From Methanosphaera sp. rholeuAM74 (GTDB taxonomy: Archaea; Methanobacteriota; Methanobacteria; Methanobacteriales; Methanobacteriaceae), in the NCBI GenBank assembly GCA_003266075.1, contig MUZZ01000059.1, positions 3,157-9,051 on the forward strand: a stretch of 5,895 bases of DNA, given 5' to 3'. Shown piece by piece: positions 1 to 5,259 of the stretch. Made by a program: the position numbers and the translations under genes. The notes under the pieces are model-generated. The model made no database searches, was not told the origin of the DNA, and worked only from the letters and a program-made list of their open reading frames with translations. How positions within the stretch are numbered: position 1 is the stretch's first letter; each line of letters begins with the position of its first letter.

Positions 1-25
1 ATTCTATTTCCTTCCATAGATTCAT
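1..25 (-). CDS. ppa: Inorganic pyrophosphatase, N-terminal fragment (first 8 codons)
   Basis: Only the start of this gene is in the window. It opens with ATG at 25-23 and reads M-N-L-W-K-E-I-E before the edge. A GGAGG Shine-Dalgarno at 35-39, 9 nt upstream, supports the start. M-N-L-W-K-(D/E)-I-E is the characteristic opening of archaeal and many bacterial family I (soluble) inorganic pyrophosphatases, which hydrolyse pyrophosphate to two phosphates in the cytoplasm and so pull tRNA charging and nucleic acid synthesis forward. From memory, a pyrophosphatase gene follows the aIF2-gamma/PIN pair in related methanogens, which fits the position. Eight residues are too few to be certain, and no catalytic residue is visible. 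It lies 45 nt downstream of the PIN gene on the same strand and is probably co-transcribed. Confidence 0.6.
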
Positions 26-34
26 GGTGTTAAT

Positions 35-39
35 CCTCC
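35..39 (-). promoter_or_regulatory. Shine-Dalgarno site of the pyrophosphatase gene
   Basis: The minus strand reads GGAGG here, 9 nt before the ATG at 25-23. It decides the start of a gene of which only 25 bases are visible, so it is the main evidence that a gene begins at all. A TATA-like run lies just upstream (about 50-60), but a start site set by it would fall inside or past this site, so I do not call it a promoter. Confidence 0.6.
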
Positions 40-70
40 ATTCATATTATTATATATATTTTTACTTGTT

Positions 71-489
71 CTAGTGTCCTGGACTTGTTATGTGTCCGTC
101 TACTTCAAGATACCTGTATTGTCTAAGATAGATTACTGTGATGCCTTTTTTTCGTGCTCTTTGTCTGAGCCGTCGGTCATTGGTGCATAATACGTCGCCA
201 CATTCACAGTAGTCTAAGAGTATGTTGTCTACGTGGTCAGCCTTTTCAATTTTTTCTACCCTGAAGGGGCTTTTTTCTGCTAACTTAGAGACAATTCGTG
301 CAGTTATCTTATCTTTTCCTTTAGCTTTCCTCGCCAATTTATCCAATTCATCAATTACAATTGATGGTATTACCAGCTCGTAATTGGAGGGTAATATTGC
401 TTCCAATTGAGTTCTAATATCTATTTTGTATTGAATCATCATCATCAAAAATTTGTGTCTAGTACAGCCTTATGATTTGATGATTCCAT
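71..489 (-). CDS. PIN-domain ribonuclease-like protein (Fcf1/Utp24-like), reading frame interrupted near the N-terminus by an apparent -1 shift
   Basis: The open frame 71-448 encodes about 125 residues with most of a PIN domain: I-V-I-D-E-L near residue 30, H-V-D-N near 72 and C-T-N-D-R-R-L-R near 88. It lacks the first beta strand with its catalytic Asp. That strand is present directly upstream in another frame. ATG at 489-487 reads M-E-S-S-N-H-K-A-V-L-D-T-N-F and then hits TGA at 447-445. Joining the frames by a -1 shift gives ...V-L-D-T-N-F-L-M-M-M-I-Q-Y-K-I-D-I..., about 139 residues, restoring the acidic set D11, E48, D88, D105. A GGAGG at 504-500, 10 nt before the 489 ATG, supports that start, and the gene would then overlap the end of eif2g by 20 nt. 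PIN proteins are Mg-dependent RNases. This small archaeal type resembles the rRNA-processing nuclease Fcf1 (COG1412 type), and its ribosome-related neighbours agree. If translation instead begins at TTG 448 or ATG 445, the product lacks the first catalytic Asp. Family call is fairly firm; substrate is inferred. Confidence 0.75.
382..408 (-). other. Inverted repeat inside the PIN coding region
   Basis: AATTGGA (minus strand, 408-402) and TCCAATT (388-382) are perfect 7-nt inverted arms with a 13-nt loop. In RNA this could form a modest hairpin about 40 nt past the frameshift heptamer. That is further than the 5-9 nt spacing usual for frameshift-stimulating structures, so a role there is doubtful. 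Confidence 0.35.
443..454 (-). other. Slippery-type heptamer A_AAT_TTT abutting tandem TGA/ATG triplets in the PIN gene
   Basis: On the minus strand, positions 454-448 read AAATTTT in the phase A_AAT_TTT relative to the upstream V-L-D-T-N-F frame. The next codons are TGA TGA TGA TGA. One base back the same DNA reads TTG ATG ATG ATG ATT, the start of the long frame. The heptamer fits the X_XXY_YYZ form of -1 frameshift sites, and the stop lies directly after it. The T5 run (451-447) is also the place where a single T insertion would restore one continuous frame. Sequence is directly seen; function is undecided. Confidence 0.6.
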
Positions 490-1699
490 AGCCTATTAGC
501 CTCCATCTTGCCCCTACTCTTCTGGATAGTGCCACCCTTTGGCCGTCATCTGCACATACTGGTAGCTTTAGTTTTACGTCGACCGTGTCTGGTCTTGCAC
601 TTGTGACTAGTCCTACCGTCGTTGATGTTCCGACGTTTATCATCAGGTTTTCTGATGAGTGTATTGGCTCGACGACTGTTTCGTCCTTGGTTCCGACTAC
701 CCTGTCAAGTAGGTGTGTTTCCATTGTGAATTCTTGGATTGTTGGTGGCAGTGTTCCGGGTTTTCCTGCTATTGAACCAGATAGTGAATCTGCCTTCGTA
801 AGTGATGGATCCAAAAGTAGTGCTATACCTATGAGTCCACCTGGTCCTACATCCTCGACGAAGTTGTCTGCTGCCTCTAATCCTGTGATTGTAGAGCTAA
901 GGCTTACCCACTCAGATTTACCCTTGTGTTTTACCTGTATTCCTGGCTTGATTTCTATCTCGTCTCCTAGCTTGAACTTTCCCTGTACTAGTGATCCACC
1001 GATGATTCCACCTTTAATCTTCTTTGGTGGTGTTCCCGGCTTGTTTATGTCGAATGACCTTGCCACGTAGAGCTTAGGACTCTTCCTGACTGCACGTCTT
1101 GGAGTCTTGATGTACCTCTGTATTGTCTCGATGAGTATGTCAATGTTTGCTCCCTGCTGTGCTGAAATTGGTATTATAGGCATACCCTCTGCACATGTAC
1201 CCTTTACGAAGTCCTTGATTTCATAGTAGTTCTCGATGGCTTTTTCCTTTGTCACCGTGTCTACCTTGTTCTGTACGACTATAACATTCTGGACTCCTAT
1301 GACGTCTAATGCCATTAGATGTTCCTTGGTCTGTGGCTGTGGACATGACTCGTTTGCACCTATAACTAGGATTGCTCCGTCCATTATTGCTGCTCCTGAG
1401 AGCATTGTGGCCATGAGTGTTTCGTGTCCTGGTGAGTCCACGAATGATACTTTTCTTAGCACGTCAGTCTTTGTTCCACAGTGTGGACAGGTTTCACTCG
1501 TTGTAAAACACTGGGGGGATGAGCATTCACTACACTTCCTGAAGGTAATATCAGCATATCCTAACCTTATGGATATACCACGTTTTGCCTCTTCGCTATG
1601 CGTGTCAGTCCATATCCCTGATAAGGCCTTTGTGAGTGTGGTCTTACCATGGTCGACGTGTCCTACTAGTCCAATGTTTACTTCGGATTGTACTTTCAT
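470..1699 (-). CDS. eif2g: Translation initiation factor aIF2, gamma subunit
   Basis: This 409-residue protein is the GTPase core of archaeal aIF2, which binds GTP and Met-tRNAi and delivers the tRNA to the small ribosomal subunit; it works with alpha and beta subunits encoded elsewhere. The N-terminal G domain (about 1-200) shows G-H-V-D-H-G-K-T at 13-20, the switch 1 stretch K-R-G-I-S-I-R-L-G-Y at 39-48, D-S-P-G-H at 88-92, N-K-V-D at 144-147 and S-A-Q at 179-181. A zinc knuckle typical of aIF2-gamma is inserted at C56-x2-C59 and C71-x2-C74. Two EF-Tu-like beta barrels follow (about 205-320 and 320-409). Length is normal for the family. The start is backed by GGAGGTG at 1715-1709 with 9-nt spacing. 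rps6e lies 90 nt upstream, and its 3' end overlaps the proposed PIN start, so co-transcription is likely. Family and function are clear. Confidence 0.97.
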   Translation of the reverse strand: MKVQSEVNIGLVGHVDHGKTTLTKALSGIWTDTHSEEAKRGISIRLGYADITFRKCSECSSPQCFTTSETCPHCGTKTDVLRKVSFVDSPGHETLMATMLSGAAIMDGAILVIGANESCPQPQTKEHLMALDVIGVQNVIVVQNKVDTVTKEKAIENYYEIKDFVKGTCAEGMPIIPISAQQGANIDILIETIQRYIKTPRRAVRKSPKLYVARSFDINKPGTPPKKIKGGIIGGSLVQGKFKLGDEIEIKPGIQVKHKGKSEWVSLSSTITGLEAADNFVEDVGPGGLIGIALLLDPSLTKADSLSGSIAGKPGTLPPTIQEFTMETHLLDRVVGTKDETVVEPIHSSENLMINVGTSTTVGLVTSARPDTVDVKLKLPVCADDGQRVALSRRVGARWRLIGYGIIKS

Positions 1700-1742
1700 A
1701 TTAAGTTACACCTCCGTTATTGATAGGAATTGATAACATCAT

Positions 1743-1767
1743 CCACCCCTGTATACTATGGGGGTGG
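1743..1767 (-). other. GC-rich hairpin between rps6e and eif2g
   Basis: CCACCCC (1743-1749) and GGGGTGG (1761-1767) are perfect 7-bp arms around an 11-nt loop that itself contains the palindrome GTATAC. Five of the seven pairs involve a run of G/C in otherwise very AT-rich DNA. No T run follows on the minus strand, so it does not look like an intrinsic terminator. An mRNA processing or 3' stability element, or a translation-tuning structure ahead of eif2g, is more likely. Confidence 0.5.
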
Positions 1768-1789
1768 TTACTGCTATTATATTCCAGTC

Positions 1790-2188
1790 TTATTCTTCTT
1801 CTTGTACTTCTTCTTCAGGTTCTGCGAAGATTTCAGTGAGGGTCTGTTCTCCTCTTTCTGAAACTTTAACATTTATCTGAGAGATGTCGTCACCAATAGT
1901 ATTTCCACGTACAGTTTTTCTTCTTCTTAAGCCTTTTCTTGTTGGTTTGAATCCGATTCCACCGTTTACTAGGCTTTTAAATCTTCTCTGTCCGTCGACG
2001 TCTGGCTTCATTGGGAAGCCGTTTTTGTCGCTTCCACCAGTTATCTGTAACTTGTATCCTTTAAGTCCGAGTATTCCACCGTTGAACTCGTCACCTATTT
2101 TTAGGCCGTTTACAGTTTTTGCGTCCTTATCATCTAATTCTAATTGGTATGTTACATCTTCATCAGATACTACTACTTTATATACCAT
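1790..2188 (-). CDS. rps6e: 30S ribosomal protein S6e
   Basis: This 132-residue protein is the archaeal form of ribosomal protein S6e, a small-subunit protein shared with eukaryotes and absent from bacteria. The family signature I-T-G-G-S-D-K-N-G-F-P-M is at 49-60, followed by the basic stretch K-P-T-R-K-G-L-R-R-R-K-T-V-R-G-N at 81-96. Length matches archaeal members, which lack the long phosphorylated C-terminal tail of eukaryotic S6. The C-terminus is strongly acidic (E-P-E-E-E-V-Q-E-E-E, 123-132), a contrast with the basic core. ATG at 2188-2186 is preceded by GGAGG at 2199-2195 with a 6-nt spacer. It lies between aIF5B and aIF2-gamma, an arrangement common in archaea, and is probably part of the same transcript as infB. 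Assignment is secure. Confidence 0.97.
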   Translation of the reverse strand: MVYKVVVSDEDVTYQLELDDKDAKTVNGLKIGDEFNGGILGLKGYKLQITGGSDKNGFPMKPDVDGQRRFKSLVNGGIGFKPTRKGLRRRKTVRGNTIGDDISQINVKVSERGEQTLTEIFAEPEEEVQEEE

Positions 2189-2231
2189 TATATTCCTCCG
2201 TTCTTGTTTAGAGTATTCTATTATTTACATC

Positions 2232-2250
2232 GTAGGATGCTGATTCCTAC
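2232..2250 (-). other. Hairpin between infB and rps6e
   Basis: GTAGGA (2232-2237) and TCCTAC (2245-2250) are perfect 6-bp arms with a 7-nt loop. It sits 21 nt past the infB stop and about 43 nt before the rps6e start. No T tract follows on the minus strand, so it is unlikely to stop transcription; it may mark an mRNA processing point. Confidence 0.4.
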
Positions 2251-2271
2251 ATATTACTAGTGATGTGAATT

Positions 2272-4116
2272 CTAGTCTGTGAAGTCTTCAAACTCGTCAT
2301 CATCTAGTGTGTCTAGCTGACTCCAATCATCGTTGACCACTGCCCACATCGGGTCTTCCACTTCCTGTTTTATCTCCTGTAACTCATCCATAGTATGTAG
2401 TTCATCGTCGAGTAGCTTGCTATGGAATTCGTCCTGTAGTGTTAGGAAGTTTGTCTCCTCCATGTCCACGTAGAGTACATCTCCCTCATCGAAGTCCTTC
2501 TGGTAAACTGCGTCCTTGATTGCCATTGCAACCTTAGACCCACGTGGGGACTTGGGCAGGTTTTCTCCCTTGTCTTCCATGCTCTCCACACTTCCGACAA
2601 CGTGACCATCAGAGTTGATTAAATTAACACCCTTCTCTATTATTCCACTCATCACTTCTATCCCACATATTGCGGGTTTGCTGTGCCGGAATACTAGGCT
2701 TGGTATAATCCTAATCTTGGCTGGCCTCGTGATTGCGTCAAGTTTTGCCTTCTTCTTACGTTCCTGTGCCGTGTCTATCCAGTCCTGGTAGTTTTCAGTT
2801 ATCTGGTATATTACTCTGTCCTGGAAGACTCTCACATTTGTTGTCTGGAGTTCCTCATCAGCTGATGGTAGCACGTTGACACCGAATGCTATTATTACTC
2901 CATACTTCTCGTCTTCCTCATACATTATCGAAGCGTTAATGACATCCCTACGTGAGACGTCACCGATTTCTGCTGACTTGATTGGTACATCCATGCTGTT
3001 TAGGATGTTTACTAGTGCCTCTAGTGATCCTAGAGTGTCGGCTTTGACTATGATTCCAACGTCGTCTGTCTGGATTCGGATGTTATCTACCTCTGATAGG
3101 AGTTCATCCTCTACCCTGACGGAGTCATCATTTGCAACCCTTAGTGGTGAGCCTGAGACTACCTCGTCGACGTGGGGTGCTACTATCTTCACACCAGCAG
3201 CCGCTACTATTAAGTCTGTATCCTCAAATAGTGCGTTGGTCTCGGTTATTGCTTCCAATGGCTTAGGCTTGAGTAGTGACCTTATATTGGTTGACATGAC
3301 CTTGTTGTTCTTGGTAAGTAGCATGATGCTGTCATCCTTGTGCAGGACTCCATCGTATATGATTGTGTCTATGGTCAATCCCAGTCCTTTCTCCTCCTTG
3401 ACTTCGAGAACTGTTCCTGAAGCTGGGGAGTCCTCCTCTATCTGTAGTTGTTGGCTAAGGTACTGGTATGCTAGTCCCATGAGCATGGTCAATAGTTCTG
3501 GTATGCCTTCACCTGTTACTGCACTGATTGGTACGATTGTTATCTGGCTGGCGTAATTACTTACCCTGTCGAATCGTTCTGATTCGAAGCCTTCCTCGTG
3601 TAGTATTCCCACTACCTCATATAGTAGCTTATCAAGTTCGAATGCCACTTTCTTATGCTGGTTTGCCACTGACTCTGTGAATGAACTGTCCTTGGTGGAG
3701 TTCCACCCCGGAATTTTGTCAATTTTGTTGGCTGCCACCACGAATGGTGTCTTGGATGACTTGAGTATACGTAGTGCCTCGTAAGTCTGTGGTTTGAAGC
3801 CCTCTGTGACGTCTAGTATGAGTATTGCCAAGTCTGCCAGTGAGCCTCCACGTTTACGTAGTGTCGTGAATGCTTCGTGTCCTGGAGTGTCTACGAAGAA
3901 GAGTCCAGGCAACTTTTCTTGTATATTCATTTTTTCTAGGAAATCACCACAAATTGATGAGACAACGTCCATCGGAATTTCTGTTGCACCTATGTGCTGT
4001 GTTATTCCACCAGCCTCCCGTGATGCAACTGTACTTCCCCTTATATTATCCAGTAGTGTCGTTTTACCATGATCAACGTGACCCAGTACTGACACTATGG
4101 GTGATCTAGTCTTCAT
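2272..4116 (-). CDS. infB: Translation initiation factor aIF5B (IF2/eIF5B family)
   Basis: This 614-residue GTPase promotes joining of the large ribosomal subunit and positioning of initiator tRNA; it is the archaeal counterpart of bacterial IF2 and eukaryotic eIF5B. The G domain (about 1-220) has G-H-V-D-H-G-K-T at 12-19, G-G-I-T-Q-H-I-G-A at 36-44 (switch 1), D-T-P-G-H at 76-80, N-K-I-D at 130-133 and S-A-V-T-G at 198-202. Domains II (about 225-340), III (about 350-450) and IV (about 460-592) follow. It lacks the long N-terminal extension of eIF5B, as expected in archaea, and no intein interrupts the P-loop, a known intein site in some archaea. The last 22 residues are an acidic tail past E-D-P-M-W, where I expect the family to end. 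ATG 4116-4114 is preceded by AAGGAGAT at 4133-4126 (9-nt spacing). It heads the infB-rps6e-eif2g-PIN block behind a long leader. Confidence 0.97.
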   Translation of the reverse strand: MKTRSPIVSVLGHVDHGKTTLLDNIRGSTVASREAGGITQHIGATEIPMDVVSSICGDFLEKMNIQEKLPGLFFVDTPGHEAFTTLRKRGGSLADLAILILDVTEGFKPQTYEALRILKSSKTPFVVAANKIDKIPGWNSTKDSSFTESVANQHKKVAFELDKLLYEVVGILHEEGFESERFDRVSNYASQITIVPISAVTGEGIPELLTMLMGLAYQYLSQQLQIEEDSPASGTVLEVKEEKGLGLTIDTIIYDGVLHKDDSIMLLTKNNKVMSTNIRSLLKPKPLEAITETNALFEDTDLIVAAAGVKIVAPHVDEVVSGSPLRVANDDSVRVEDELLSEVDNIRIQTDDVGIIVKADTLGSLEALVNILNSMDVPIKSAEIGDVSRRDVINASIMYEEDEKYGVIIAFGVNVLPSADEELQTTNVRVFQDRVIYQITENYQDWIDTAQERKKKAKLDAITRPAKIRIIPSLVFRHSKPAICGIEVMSGIIEKGVNLINSDGHVVGSVESMEDKGENLPKSPRGSKVAMAIKDAVYQKDFDEGDVLYVDMEETNFLTLQDEFHSKLLDDELHTMDELQEIKQEVEDPMWAVVNDDWSQLDTLDDDEFEDFTD

Positions 4117-4186
4117 TTTTCCTTTATCTCCTTAAAAAACATTACATTTATTATTTAACTAATATTTTGTCTTAGTAATACTTCTT

Positions 4187-4211
4187 AACAGTAGGTTAAA
4201 TAAGTACTGTT
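4187..4211 (-). promoter_or_regulatory. Inverted repeat in the infB leader (proximal hairpin)
   Basis: AACAGTA (4187-4193) and TACTGTT (4205-4211) are perfect 7-nt arms with an 11-nt loop, 70-95 nt before the infB start codon. In the infB mRNA this would be a leader hairpin. It also lies near where a transcript from the proximal TATA-like element (4221-4235) would start, so it could equally be a DNA operator. No T run follows it. Confidence 0.4.
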
Positions 4212-4220
4212 CTCTTGTCT

Positions 4221-4235
4221 TTTAGTATAAATTTA
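4221..4235 (-). promoter_or_regulatory. Candidate proximal TATA element for infB
   Basis: The minus strand reads TAAATTTATACTAAA, a fair archaeal TATA match with a partly purine-rich flank upstream. A start about 25 nt downstream would be near 4200, giving a leader of roughly 85 nt. AT-rich background makes chance matches common, so confidence is low. Confidence 0.3.
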
Positions 4236-4254
4236 CTTGTTGTGATACTTAAAA

Positions 4255-4282
4255 AATCTCCACGTATATATTATTGGAGATT
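4255..4282 (-). promoter_or_regulatory. Inverted repeat followed by T6 at the distal infB start region (attenuator, operator or terminator)
   Basis: Perfect 8-nt arms AATCTCCA (minus strand 4282-4275) and TGGAGATT (4262-4255) flank a 12-nt loop. The right arm runs straight into a T6 run (4256-4251) on the minus strand, so it has the shape of an intrinsic terminator. It begins about 24 nt downstream of the distal TATA element, where transcription would be expected to start. It could therefore end read-through from ndk, act as a leader attenuator, or be a regulator site at the start point. Confidence 0.45.
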
Positions 4283-4297
4283 GTTCCCTGAAAAATG

Positions 4298-4320
4298 ATT
4301 ATATATATTTAAAGTTCTTT
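4298..4320 (-). promoter_or_regulatory. Candidate BRE/TATA promoter for the infB block
   Basis: On the minus strand a purine-rich AAAGAAC (4320-4314) directly precedes TTTAAATATATATAAT (4313-4298), which resembles the archaeal BRE plus TATA layout. A start about 25 nt downstream falls near 4282, giving an infB leader of about 165 nt. This is the best promoter candidate in the gap, as it has both elements. Confidence 0.45.
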
Positions 4321-4564
4321 GTTAGAACAATTAACTTATTTTTTTTTGTTTTATATAATCATCAATTATAGTGCGGATTTAGTTTTGACACTAGCTATAG
4401 GCTTAAGTAAGTCCTTTTAATTCATTTCTTATTATACGCGTATTTTGAAAATTAAATTTATATCTGGGTTTTCTATGAGTTACTAATCCTATAATCTAAT
4501 GATTACTCATCTTTTGTACTATATTTGATCATTATATTCGTGTTTGTATTTTTTTGTAGCAAAC
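4314..4564. other. AT-rich gap between ndk and infB with no gene found
   Basis: I see no gene in this stretch on either strand; all possible reading frames are very short. It holds a dyad GTTCT/AGAAC (4314-4318 and 4324-4328) beside the BRE-like element, a 10-bp palindrome ATACGCGTAT (4434-4443), an imperfect hairpin (atgag 4475-4479 with ctcat 4506-4510; taatc 4484-4488 with gatta 4501-4505) and a TATA-like ATTATATAAAAC on the minus strand near 4350. No tRNA-like fold or C/D-box pair was seen. A small RNA is possible but unsupported. Confidence 0.4.
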
Positions 4565-4580
4565 AAAAAAAATTGGGGGG
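4565..4580 (-). terminator. Candidate ndk terminator: C6 then T8 run
   Basis: About 48 nt past the ndk stop, the minus strand reads CCCCCC (4580-4575), AA, then eight T residues (4572-4565). Archaeal RNA polymerase ends transcription at such oligo-T runs without needing a hairpin. A weak GTTTG/CAAAC inverted pair follows. A T5 run (4625-4621) right after the stop codon may add to it. Confidence 0.5.
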
Positions 4581-4627
4581 AGTCGATGTAAAAGAAATAA
4601 TTATATCCTTTCATTTCATCAAAAAGC

Positions 4628-5080
4628 TTATTCATAAATTATGTCTTCATCAGGCAAGTTGTAGTCACAGAACTCTGATTCGTCGAAGAATAATTTAATC
4701 TCCCTTTCTGCTGACTCTTGTGAGTCTGAAGCATGTACTATGTTACGTCCAGTGTCGATAGCGTAATCTCCACGGATTGTTCCCACGTCTGCTTCCTTAG
4801 GGTTTGTTGCTCCAACCATCTTCCTGACTAAGCTTATCACGTCGTCACCTTCTAAGACCATAGCAAATACTGGTCCAGAGGTAATGTAGGATATGAGGTC
4901 GTCAAAGAAGGGTTTGCCCTCATGTTCTCCGTAATGAGTCTTTGCAAGCTCATCGGATATGATCATAGTCTTTGCCGCTACTAATTTAAAGCCACGCTGT
5001 TCAAACCTTGACAATATTATGCCAGTCAGTCTTCTTTTGACTGCATCAGGTTTTAACATGGCGAATGTCCTCTGCTTCAT
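4628..5080 (-). CDS. ndk: Nucleoside diphosphate kinase
   Basis: This 150-residue enzyme moves the gamma-phosphate of ATP to other nucleoside diphosphates through a phosphohistidine, keeping cytoplasmic NTP and dNTP pools balanced. The active-site signature N-I-V-H-A-S-D-S is at 113-120, with H116 the phosphorylated residue. The N-terminal M-L-K-P-D-A-V (8-14) carries the conserved Lys, and G-A-T-N-P-x-x-A (90-97) and the R-G-D-Y-A segment (103-107) are also as expected. Length is normal. Its ATG (5080-5078) overlaps the TGA of rpl24e (5079-5077) as ATGA, and only a weak GTGG-like site precedes it, so translation is probably coupled to rpl24e. The pairing of ndk with rpl24e and rps28e is common in archaea and supplies GTP-regenerating capacity beside translation genes. 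A 511-nt gap follows. Assignment is secure. Confidence 0.97.
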   Translation of the reverse strand: MKQRTFAMLKPDAVKRRLTGIILSRFEQRGFKLVAAKTMIISDELAKTHYGEHEGKPFFDDLISYITSGPVFAMVLEGDDVISLVRKMVGATNPKEADVGTIRGDYAIDTGRNIVHASDSQESAEREIKLFFDESEFCDYNLPDEDIIYE

Positions 5081-5235
5081 TGTTTAACCCACTTAACTTT
5101 TCTTGGAACTCTGCCAAGATTATTGTTTTTTTCACATTTACTGCTGCAGAAGAAATAGATTGATCCGTCTTTACGGACGAACATCTTTCCAGTACCCTCT
5201 GGTATTTCTTCTCCACAGAATGAACATGTTTTCAT
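5077..5235 (-). CDS. rpl24e: 50S ribosomal protein L24e (zinc-ribbon)
   Basis: This small gene encodes 52 residues beginning M-K-T-C-S-F-C-G-E-E-I and ending K-V-K-W-V-K-Q. L24e is a large-subunit protein of archaea and eukaryotes. The four zinc-binding cysteines are C4-x2-C7 and C30-x3-C34, followed by the basic segment R-V-P-R-K-V-K-W at 42-49, all typical of the archaeal form. AGGAG at 5249-5245, 9 nt upstream, fixes the start at 5235-5233. Another ATG at 5240-5238 is closer to that site but reads M-K-stop and cannot be the start. Its stop overlaps the ndk start by 4 nt (ATGA), suggesting coupled translation. rps28e ends 82 nt upstream. Length is slightly short, but archaeal L24e proteins are commonly 50-70 residues. 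Assignment is secure. Confidence 0.95.
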   Translation of the reverse strand: MKTCSFCGEEIPEGTGKMFVRKDGSIYFFCSSKCEKNNNLGRVPRKVKWVKQ

Positions 5236-5259
5236 TTCATTAAACTCCTGTCTATATGT

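Noticed and set aside
44..66. TATA-rich run upstream of the pyrophosphatase gene as its promoter
   Set aside because: A start 25 nt downstream would remove the Shine-Dalgarno site, and the spacer is short; co-transcription with the PIN gene is simpler.
436..447. ATGATGA resembling a C box of a C/D small RNA
   Set aside because: It is part of a triplet repeat inside a coding gene and I saw no CTGA D box at a suitable distance on the same strand.
585..1733. Plus-strand open frames of 161 and 165 codons across the aIF2-gamma gene
   Set aside because: They lie opposite a clear aIF2-gamma gene with all GTPase motifs, and their translations are Ser/Thr/Pro-rich without recognisable domains.
1884..4109. 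Plus-strand open frames opposite rps6e and infB
   Set aside because: They are antisense to well-supported conserved genes, lack ribosome binding sites and resemble no family.
4117..4627. tRNA or other structured RNA gene in the large gap
   Set aside because: No cloverleaf, TPsiC-like segment or conserved RNA motif was found; only short AT-rich hairpins are present.
5238..5240. ATG as an alternative rpl24e start closer to the Shine-Dalgarno site
   Set aside because: It reads M-K-stop, whereas the ATG at 5235 opens the complete zinc-ribbon protein.
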